The position numbers were made by a program, and so were the translations under genes. Of a DNA stretch of 10,974 nt, positions 1 to 6,100 are shown piece by piece (position 1 is the stretch's first letter; every line of letters begins with the position of its first letter). Where the stretch lies: contig DATKBT010000102.1 of NCBI GenBank assembly GCA_035546295.1, forward strand, positions 1 through 10,974. Direction: 5' to 3'. Below the pieces are notes generated by a model. That model did no database searches. It was not told the origin of the DNA and saw only the letters and a list, made by a program, of their open reading frames with translations. This DNA is from DATKBT01 sp035546295 (GTDB lineage: Bacteria; Acidobacteriota; Thermoanaerobaculia; Multivoradales; Multivoraceae).

Positions 1-245
1 TCGGCAGTTGGGCTCGTGTCGCGAACGTCGCTGTGCCGCGGCCCGCAGGGTGTCGTGCCGAACGGGGAGCCGGGCGATCGGGTTGCGGACATCCAGGTCG
101 CGGACACCCGGCGGGGCTCCTCCAGTGGCTCGTCGTTTGCACCGGATGTTTGCCGGCTCGGGGGTCCCCTGGGCGGCCGGGAGTCGAGACCACGCTCCGC
201 CAGGGGAGCCCGGGCCGTCTCGTGAACCAGAAGGAGGAGGCAGCG
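1..245. other. No gene recognised upstream of the DUF2188 gene
   Basis: No convincing coding region is seen. Short open frames exist on both strands, but their translations are low-complexity, rich in Arg, Gly and Pro, and resemble no family I know. A short imperfect direct repeat around the sequence GCGGACAYCC occurs at about 87-117. The last 15 bases carry the ribosome binding site of the next gene. Confidence 0.4.
231..240 (+). promoter_or_regulatory. Strong ribosome binding site deciding a GTG start
   Basis: AAGGAGGAGG is a near-perfect Shine-Dalgarno sequence ending 5 bases before the GTG at 246. It favours that GTG over the in-frame ATG at 258, which would be 17 bases away, and over more distant upstream starts. 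Confidence 0.75.
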
Positions 246-644
246 GTGACCGAGAGAATGGCAACCCCCGAGGGCCCCGGGGGCTTCGACTCGAGGAGGA
301 TCCTGCGGCGGAGCCGGCGCGCCGCGGCCGCGCAGCTGATCGGGGTGCGACCGGCGCGTCCTGCTGCGCCGGCGATCGAACGGCCCACGACCGTCGTGCT
401 GAGCGAGGCGCGACCGGGCGCTCCTCGCCGGGTGCAGGTGCGGCCGCTCGACGACGTCTGGGAGCTGCGGCTCGAGGCGGCGGCGGGGAACCCGTCGCGC
501 CGCGAGGTGTTCGACGCGAAGTGGCAGGCGGTCGCGGCAGCGCGCGTGTGGGCGCGGCGCTACGCACCGAGCGAGCTGGTGATCGAGCGCTCGGACGGCA
601 CCCATCAGATCCGTCACCGCTACGACGAGGCTCCGCCGCGCTGA
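246..644 (+). CDS. DUF2188-like small protein
   Basis: This encodes a 132-residue soluble protein of unknown biochemical role. Residues about 62-128 resemble the DUF2188 family: a short beta-strand start (VQVRPLDDVWELRLE), a central AxxxARxxARR helix (residues about 97-105) and a final strand with SELVIERSDGTHQIR. The first 60 residues are an Arg/Ala/Pro-rich extension, probably disordered. I chose the GTG at 246 because a purine-rich AAGGAGGAGG site lies directly before it (231-240) with a 5-base gap; an in-frame ATG at 258 is an alternative. DUF2188 proteins are short, poorly characterised and often sit near other small stress or envelope genes, as here. There is no signal peptide or membrane segment. 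It converges on the lipoprotein gene ending at 796. Family assignment is by recognition of the pattern, not a search. Confidence 0.75.
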   Translation: MTERMATPEGPGGFDSRRILRRSRRAAAAQLIGVRPARPAAPAIERPTTVVLSEARPGAPRRVQVRPLDDVWELRLEAAAGNPSRREVFDAKWQAVAAARVWARRYAPSELVIERSDGTHQIRHRYDEAPPR

Positions 645-649
645 GCGGT

Positions 650-674
650 CTCCTCGGGGATGCTCGGCGAGGAG
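650..674 (+). terminator. Hairpin just after the DUF2188 stop codon
   Basis: CTCCTCG (650-656) pairs with CGAGGAG (668-674) in a 7-bp perfect stem with an 11-base loop, starting 5 bases after the stop codon. There is no T-tract, so it may be a weak or Rho-dependent terminator, or simply a stabilising 3' structure. Confidence 0.35.
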
Positions 675-709
675 CTCGTCGGGGAACATCTTCGAGGAGT
701 CACCTCTTT

Positions 710-753
710 CGAGGAGTGACGTCGAGGAGTGACGTCGAGGAGTGACGTCGAGG
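710..753. repeat. Tandem 13-bp repeat, about 3.4 copies
   Basis: The unit CGAGGAGTGACGT occurs three times exactly in a row from 710 to 748, followed by a partial CGAGG (749-753). A diverged copy, CGAGGAGTCACCT, precedes it at 693-705. Each unit junction creates the palindrome GACGTC. The array lies between two convergent genes, in a region free of coding sense on either strand. Confidence 0.85.
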
Positions 754-758
754 TCGAG

Positions 759-787
759 CGGGCCGGCCCGCGCGAGGGGCCGGCCCG
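759..787. terminator. Bidirectional GC hairpin between convergent genes
   Basis: The sequence GGGCCGGCCC occurs at 760-769 and again at 777-786. With the flanking C759/G787 pair the two copies form an 11-bp stem around a 7-base loop. Each arm is itself a palindrome and contains GGCCGGCC. The structure lies 8 bases beyond the stop of the minus-strand lipoprotein gene and about 115 bases after the plus-strand DUF2188 gene. Position between convergent genes suggests a two-way transcription stop, although no T-tract follows on either strand. Confidence 0.5.
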
Positions 788-795
788 AGTCCAGG

Positions 796-990
796 CTACC
801 CGTCGGTGGCGTCGTCGACGGCGTCCTCGACTTCGTCGATCGCCTCGTCGATCTCCTCGCCCATCTCCTCGAACGGGCCCTTGTCCTTCTCGCAAGCGGC
901 GAGCGGCAGGAATGTCATGCCGCAGACGAAGAGGGCGCCCAGCCCGGTTCGCAGGGCCTTCTCTCGAGTGGTGGTGGGTTGCATCGTCAT
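796..990 (-). CDS. Small acidic lipoprotein
   Basis: This encodes a 64-residue protein with a classical lipoprotein signal: a positively charged N-terminus (TTTREKALR), a hydrophobic stretch (about residues 16-30) and the lipobox L-A-A-C, with Cys33 as the predicted lipidated residue. The mature part is only about 31 residues, highly acidic, with an EEIDEAIDEVEDAVDD pattern that should form one amphipathic helix. The Lys after Glu34 gives no clear inner-membrane retention signal, so an outer-membrane location is possible. The ATG at 990 is preceded by AAGGAGA with normal spacing; a second in-frame ATG lies two codons later. Small lipoproteins of this shape are common and uncharacterised, and no enzymatic function is suggested. 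A GC hairpin (759-787) lies just past its stop. Confidence 0.75.
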   Translation of the reverse strand: MTMQPTTTREKALRTGLGALFVCGMTFLPLAACEKDKGPFEEMGEEIDEAIDEVEDAVDDATDG

Positions 991-1621
991 GGCTCGTCTC
1001 CTTGTTCTTGTTTCCTTGCTTCGAGGGCCGAGCGTCGGCTCGCGATCCCGCCGATGGTTGCGGTTCCGAGGGATCGACGGCTGCAGGCCTTGCCGACCCT
1101 TGATCGGCGTCGGCGGCGTCGGCGGCGCCGCCGCAGCCGACATCCCGAGCAGAGGAGCAAGTGGTGTGCCACGGCGGGTGTGCCACGGTATCGCGTCGTC
1201 TCCGGACGCTCCCGCAGCGCACGGGCGCACGGGACGCCAAGCGCGCGGCCGCAAGGGCGCGCAGAACACAAGATGGCGATGGGCCGGGCGTCCGGGGCGT
1301 TCCGGCTTGCCACCGGGAACACCAGCGGGCGAGGTCGCCAGCCGCGGGGGACCGGGTGGCACGAAGGCCGAGGACCGCGCAATCCCTACAGCCGGTCGGT
1401 AAAGCCTGCCCAGGCTCGGCCCCCGCGCTCCGTCTGCGGCCTGGCCTCGCGCGCTGGCGGCCCCGACCCCCGCGCGCGGCGGCCGGAGCCTGCGCGATCG
1501 GTGGCGCGCGCCCGGCACGGGCGTTGCACCGCCCGGTGTCCGTGCCAAAAACCGCGGGGCCGGCCGTGGACACCCCGCCGTCGGCGCTCCGTTCCCCACG
1601 TCACCCGAGGAGACCACCATC
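991..1621. other. Intergenic region without a supported gene
   Basis: This 631-base gap separates the divergently transcribed lipoprotein and DUF1328 genes, so it should hold both promoters; I could not fix either confidently. Open frames here translate to low-complexity Arg/Gly/Pro-rich sequence and are best read as high-GC artefacts. Visible structure includes GGCGTC-type triplet-rich sequence at about 1104-1135, a 12-bp direct repeat GGTGTGCCACGG (1163-1174 and 1177-1188), and a hairpin with CGGGCG/CGCCCG arms (1518-1523 and 1530-1535). Confidence 0.5.
1163..1188. repeat. 12-bp direct repeat, period 14
   Basis: GGTGTGCCACGG occurs at 1163-1174 and again at 1177-1188, separated by two bases. 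It lies in the divergent intergenic region, so it might be an operator, but nothing else supports that. Confidence 0.5.
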
Positions 1622-1795
1622 ATGTTGAGCTGGGCCCTCCTGTTCCTGATTCTCGCCCTGGTCGCAGGGCTGTTCGGCTTCACCGGCATCGCCGGAGCCT
1701 CCGCCGGGATCGCCAAGATCCTGTTCGTCATCTTCCTGGTGCTGCTGATCGTCTCGGCGATCGCGGGCGCCCTGCGCGGCAGGGCGCCGATCTGA
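1622..1795 (+). CDS. DUF1328/YtjA-type small membrane protein
   Basis: This encodes a 57-residue protein matching the DUF1328 (UPF0391, YtjA) family in length and layout. It starts MLSWALLFLILALVAG, has the conserved central GFTGIAGASAGIAKILF region, then a second hydrophobic helix (FVIFLVLLIVSAIAGAL) and a short basic tail. Two transmembrane helices (about residues 3-20 and 33-50) with a glycine- and alanine-rich turn place it in the inner membrane. The biochemical role of the family is unknown; members often accompany stress-response genes. GAGGAGA at 1607-1613 gives a good ribosome binding site 8 bases before the ATG. A 9-bp hairpin is embedded in the last codons. Identification is confident because the whole sequence follows the family pattern. 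Confidence 0.9.
   Translation: MLSWALLFLILALVAGLFGFTGIAGASAGIAKILFVIFLVLLIVSAIAGALRGRAPI
1766..1788 (+). terminator. Hairpin inside the 3' end of the DUF1328 gene
   Basis: GGCGCCCTG (1766-1774) and CAGGGCGCC (1780-1788) form a perfect 9-bp stem with a 5-base loop. It ends 4 bases before the stop codon, inside the coding region. No T-tract follows, so termination is uncertain; it could protect the 3' end of the short mRNA. Confidence 0.35.
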
Positions 1796-2107
1796 GTCCG
1801 TTCATGATCCGAACCACCAGAGCCCCCCGGATCGCTCGACGTCCCGTGCTCCCGGTCCGCATGCTCGGCCCCCTCGGCGGCCCGCGTGTCCGGGAACGGT
1901 CTCGCCGCGATCCGCGAAGGTGGCTCGAGCAGGGCCCCCGGCAGTCGCGGAACCCGCAGCGACGGCCCTCCGGAGGAGGGGTGCCGTCGCCGCGCTGCCG
2001 GGGGCCCCTGGAGACCGCTCGCGACCGGGCGGTCGGGCGCGTCGCGTCGCGTGGTCGGAGCGACCGTCGGCGCAGTGGCCGCGACCTCGACGCCGCGGCG
2101 CCCTGGA

Positions 2108-2150
2108 AGGAGGCGCCGGCAGGGTTTGAACCCGCGACCGGCTGATTGGG
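2108..2150 (-). pseudogene. tRNA 3'-half remnant
   Basis: Read on the minus strand, this stretch looks like the 3' half of a tRNA: an anticodon-stem-like AATCAGC, a variable-loop GGTC, a T-arm GCGGG-TTCAAAC-CCTGC with the hallmark GGGTTCAAACCC, then a CGGCGCC acceptor-like strand and TCCT where TCCA would be expected. Aligned by eye over 39 bases it agrees at 32 positions with the tRNA-Thr(CGU) 3' half at 10460-10507. No matching 5' half (GGCGCCG, D-arm) is present. Where a tRNA would have U33 there is A, so the homology probably stops in the anticodon loop. It is most likely a leftover of tRNA-targeted integration or a decayed tRNA gene, not a functional tRNA. Confidence 0.55.
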
Positions 2151-2190
2151 TACCTACCAGGGAATCGGAACCCTCGACCAGCCGACTCCC
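2151..2190 (-). pseudogene. Possible second, more decayed tRNA 3' fragment
   Basis: On the minus strand, directly upstream of the previous remnant, the sequence GGCTGGTCGAGGGTTC followed by CGATTCCCTGG resembles another variable loop plus T-arm with one inserted base. It is followed by an acceptor-like GGTAGGTACCCA. The fit is imperfect and I can assign no amino acid. If real, two tRNA 3' ends lie head to tail here. Confidence 0.3.
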
Positions 2191-2255
2191 GGAGAGTCAT
2201 TTCGCCGGGGTGCCGCTAGTCAGGAGTTGGTCAGGAATCAGCAACGGAGGTCGCC

Positions 2256-2783
2256 ATGATCGCTGCGCAAGTCGTTCTCCCCTGGTTGCTTCTCGGCGGC
2301 ATGCTCGCCGCGGGACCCGGCAACAACAACGGTCGCCAGAACATCCGGGAGACGCTGGAAGGCCTGCAGGAGGTTCCGGCGGTGTCGACCACCGGCGTCG
2401 CCGAGTTTCGCGCTCGCATCGACGAGGACGGCGAGATGATCACCTGGGAGCTCCGCTACGCCGATCTCGAAGGCGACGTCGCCCAGGCGCACATCCACTT
2501 CGGGCAGGCCGGGGTCAACGGCGGAATCTCCGTGTTCCTGTGCACCAACCTCGGCAACGGCCCCGCCGGTACCCAGCCGTGCCCGCCTTCCCCGGCCAGG
2601 ATCGAAGGCTTCATCACACCCGTCGACGTGATCGGTCCGGCTGCCCAGGGCATCAGCCCCGGCGAGTTCGACGAGCTGGTGCGCGCCATCCGGGCGCGGA
2701 GCACCTACGTCAACGTCCACTCGAGCTTGTGGCCGGGCGGTGAGGTGCGGGGCCAGATCGCTCCGCCCGCACGGAACCGCTGA
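2256..2783 (+). CDS. Secreted CHRD-domain protein
   Basis: This encodes a 175-residue exported protein. Residues 1-20 form a signal peptide (hydrophobic VVLPWLLLGGMLAAG). The rest is one CHRD (chordin-like) domain: it opens with LEGLQEVPAVSTTGVAEFRARI, has the central strand pair ITWELRYADLEG, the diagnostic AHIHFGQAGVNGGISVFLC block (residues 78-96) and the closing YVNVHSSLWPGGEVRGQI (151-168). Cys96 and Cys109 flank a loop and may form a disulfide outside the cytoplasm. CHRD is a beta-sandwich domain first described in chordin; its role in bacteria is unclear. GGAGG (2246-2250) lies 5 bases before the ATG. The gene converges on the giant kinase gene and is followed at once by a hairpin. Family assignment is confident; function is not known. 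Confidence 0.92.
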   Translation: MIAAQVVLPWLLLGGMLAAGPGNNNGRQNIRETLEGLQEVPAVSTTGVAEFRARIDEDGEMITWELRYADLEGDVAQAHIHFGQAGVNGGISVFLCTNLGNGPAGTQPCPPSPARIEGFITPVDVIGPAAQGISPGEFDELVRAIRARSTYVNVHSSLWPGGEVRGQIAPPARNR

Positions 2784-3139
2784 GACCGCCGGTCGGCCCA
2801 CTGGTCGCCGGCGGCTCCGGCACCAGCCAGCGCGCGCTGGACGAGTAGGTCGCGATCTCGGCGCGGCGGGGCGGCGCCGGATCCGGGCATCTTGGCTCGG
2901 CGCTGCCCCTCGGGCGCCAGTCCTCCCCGCTCCCGGGAGCGGCGACGGACCGGGGCCCGATCGCAGTCGCGGCAGCGCTCGATGTTCAGGCAGCGGGTCG
3001 TCGGCGGTCGCGTCCGGGGAGAGACGACGCCACGCCAGCAGCCCCAGCGCGAGGCCGACCAGCTCGCCGCCGTGCAGGAACAGGCCGAGGCGGGAAGGCC
3101 ATCCGTGACGACGGGAAGCGGCCCCCGGCGTGCGGGCGA
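2784..3139. other. Gap between the CHRD gene and the kinase gene
   Basis: Beyond the hairpin at 2786-2814 no intact gene is supported. On the minus strand the sequence just downstream of the kinase stop keeps coding-like base use for about 50 codons and then changes frame; see the separate entry at 2840-3143. Plus-strand open frames here are low-complexity and not credible. Confidence 0.4.
2786..2814 (+). terminator. Terminator-like hairpin after the CHRD gene
   Basis: CCGCCGG (2786-2792) pairs with CCGGCGG (2808-2814), and inside it CGGCC (2794-2798) pairs with GGTCG (2803-2807) around a CACT loop, leaving one bulged T. The result is a nearly continuous 12-bp stem beginning 3 bases after the stop codon. 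It lacks a T-tract. Confidence 0.5.
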
Positions 3140-3143
3140 TCAC
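2840..3143 (-). pseudogene. Possible translationally coupled small ORF, frame-broken
   Basis: A GTG (3143-3141) overlaps the kinase stop codon as GTGA, a common arrangement for coupled genes, and AAGGGAG lies close before it. The frame reads a basic N-terminus, then a hydrophobic segment LGLFLHGGELVGLALGLLAW, with third codon positions almost all G or C for about 50 codons. Near 2995 that bias moves to another frame, which reads LNIERCRDCDRA with a CxxC pair. Both frames eventually run antisense through the CHRD gene, so neither is a plausible intact protein. I recognise no family. It could be a decayed small membrane protein or chance open sequence in GC-rich DNA. Confidence 0.2.
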
Positions 3144-6100
3144 GCTCCCTTGAAGTGGAGAGTCTCGTAGGCGACGTTTGGGGCGCCGTAGCTCAGGTCG
3201 AGGCCCTCGACCTCGGGCCGGGTGAAGCGGTAAATGTGCTCGTGGAAGAGCGGCAGCATGCGCAGCTCCCGCTCCAGGATCTCCTCCAACCGGCGGTAGA
3301 GCGCGTGGCGGGCGGCCGGGTCGGATTCGGTGCGCCCTTCTTCGATCAGCCGGTCGAGCTCGGGTCCGCCGCAGTAGCGGCCGAGATTGCCGCCGACGGT
3401 GTGCATCACCCAGGCGAAGGTGTCGGCGTCGGGGTAGTCGGCGATCCAGCGCCCGAGGTAGAGGTCGTAGTGCTCCCCGGAGGCGTCCTTGACCGACGCC
3501 GCCGTGGGCACGCCCAGGGTGGCCTGGAGCACGATGCCAGCGTCCGCGAGGGCCTTGGTCAGCTCCTCGGCGAACCCCCGGTATTCGGTCGCGAACACGG
3601 GGTTGACCAGCGCCCGGAGGGTCAGCTCCTCCCCCGTGTCCCGCTTCGACTGGGGTCTGATGGGCCGGGACGTGGCCCGGGTCGGGTCGTGGCCGAGGAG
3701 GCCCGGAGGAATCAGGCCGCGCGCCGGCAGCGCCAGTCGGCCCAGGGTCTGGCGCACCAGGCGCTCGGCGTCGACGGCGTCGGCGAAGCGCCGCCTCGTC
3801 TCGAGGTCGGCGAGCGGCCCCGACCGGGTGTTGAAGGCGAAGTAATAGGTGCAGAGCCGGGGCGTCTCCCGATAGCCGGCGGCGAAGGCAGGCTCGCGGC
3901 GGAGCGCCTCGACGTCGGCCGGGAACAGGTCGGCCGCGAGCGTGAACAGGCCATCCCTGAAGCCGCGCAGGATCTCCTCGGGGGAGACCCCGAACTGGAA
4001 GCTCAGGCTCTCGCAGCGCGGCAGACCGGACTTCCAGTAGCTCGGGTGTCGGGCGAGCTCCAGCCGCCGTCCGGGCTCGAAGGCGACGACCCGGAACGGG
4101 CCGGTGCCCACCGCGTCGGCGGCTCGCCCCGCGATGGTCCCGGTGCCCTCGGGCACCACGCAGGCGCTGGGGCTGGCGAGCAGGACGGGGAAGAAAGCCA
4201 GCGGCCGCTCGAGCTCGATGGTGAACTCGGTGGCCGAGTGGATTACGAACCCGGCGAGGTCGCCGCTGCGCCCCGCGATCAGCTCGCGAGCGCCCTTGAT
4301 CACCGAGAAGAGCACACGCGCCTCGGCCTGCTCGTTCAGCAGCAGGCGCTCGAACGAGAAGCGCACGTCGCGCGCCGACAGCCGACGGCCGTCGTGGAAC
4401 ACGACGTCCGGTCGCAGCCGGAAGCGGTAGCTGCGACCGCCGTTCTCCACCTGGAGGTCCTCCGCCAGCCAGGGCTCGATCCGCGCCTCCCCGACGTCGC
4501 GCACCAGCGGTTCGAAGACCGGGCTGAGGCTCTCGACCTCCTCGACCAGATTCGTGGTCATCGGATCGAGGCTGGTGACGCGACCGCTCATCGGGATGCG
4601 CAGGACGCCGCCCCCCAGCAGCGGCTCGGCGGCGATGGAAGTGACCGACTCGCTCTTGCCCAGCTCAGAGTAGTTGACCTGGGGCTGGATGCTGCGCAGG
4701 GAGAGACCCCTCACCCTGGGTCCGGCGAGGCGGTAGCCGATGTCGTTGAACAGCGGAACCAGCACGTGCCGGTCGAGCAGCCAGCTCTCGAACCGCCGGT
4801 AGAGCAGCTCGCGCGCCTGGGGCCGGCTCTCCTGCCGCGCCTGCTCGAGGATCTCGTCGGTCTCCGGAGAGCAGAAGTAGGCGCGGAACTGACCCTTCGC
4901 CGAGTGGAAGAGGGCATGGGTACAGGCGTCGGGGTCGTCGATGTCGGGCATCCAACGCGTGACCATCAGATCGATGCCCTCGTTCTGCTGCCAGGACTCG
5001 AGGTAGGAGTCCATCTCCGCGGTGGCGATCTCGACTTCGAAGCCCAGCTCCGCCCACACCTCGAGCAGACCCTCGAGCAACGAGCCGAAGCGGTCACGGA
5101 TCAGCGGATGGACTGCGGCGCGCAGCTTCACGGTCTCACCGGGGACCCCCGCCCCCGACTCGGCGAGCAGCGCCCGCGCCTCGTCCCGCCCGAGCGGATG
5201 CCGCCTGCGGCCGGGGTCGTGGCCGAGGATTCCAGGGGGCACGATGCCGACCGCGGGTGCGGCGAAACGACCCAGCGCACGCCACACCAGGTCGCGCGCC
5301 CGCACCACTCCGGCCAGCGCGTGCCGCACGCGCTCGTCGCCGGCGAGCGGGCCGGTGCGGGCGTTGAAGAGCACGAAGTAGGTGAACTTCTGGGGCCGCT
5401 CGACCAGCTGCGACCGGCGGTGCCGGTCGCGCAGCAGCTCCTCGAGGTCGGCGGGCAGGAGATCGCGAGCCAGGTCGAGCTCGCCGCGCTCGAACTCGGT
5501 GGCGATCTGGGCCGAGGGCAGCCCGGCCCGGAACTCGACCGCGTCGAGGGCGGGCGGGGCACCCCCCCAGTACGCCTCGTGTCGCTCGAGGACGACCCGG
5601 TCGGGGGCGTGGGCGGCGAGGAGGAAGGGTCCGCTGCCGAGGTGGAGGCCTCCGGCCGCGGTCGCGGGCTTGGAGATGCCGGTGCGCGGGTCGGTCAGGA
5701 GGGTCGGGTAGATGGGCAACGGCTCGAGGAGCGCGATCTCGAGCCCGACGTCCGAGGTCACCGTGATTCCCGCGGCCTCCTCGGCGGCTCCGGCCGCCAG
5801 CTCGGCCGCTCCCCGAATGGCCGCGAAGGCCGGGGGCAGGTCGCTCTTCGTCTCCCGGATCGCCCGCTCGATCGAAGCCTTGACCTCGCCCGCGTCGATT
5901 CGCGTGCCGTCGTGGAACCTCGCCGCCGGGCTCACGGCGAAGCGGAACGTCCTGCCGCCGTCGAGCCCCTCCCACCGCTCACAGAGCAGTGGGCGCAGGT
6001 TGCCCTCCTCGTCGGTGCGCAGGAGCGGCTCGAAGACGTTGCTCAGGACCTCGAACTCCTCGGTGAGGTGCATGTCGACCGGCACCTGGGCGCTCACCTG

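Larger units (their letters stand above)
1796..2255. other. Intergenic region with decayed tRNA sequence
   Basis: No protein gene is supported in these 460 bases. The left part (to about 2100) is plain GC-rich sequence with no recognisable features. The right part holds tRNA-derived fragments on the minus strand (2108-2190). Just before the CHRD gene, GTCAGGA occurs twice (2219-2225 and 2230-2236), 11 bases apart, and GGAGG (2246-2250) is the ribosome binding site for the next gene. Confidence 0.5.

Noticed and set aside
1100..1190. CRISPR-like or regular repeat array from GGCGTC triplets and the 12-bp repeat
   Set aside because: Units are far too short, there are no spacers of constant length, and no cas genes are present.
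742..2145. A 467-codon plus-strand open frame covering the lipoprotein and DUF1328 genes
   Set aside because: Its translation is low-complexity Arg/Pro-rich, it overlaps two well-supported genes in other frames, and its end (AGFEPATG) is the antisense of a tRNA T-arm.
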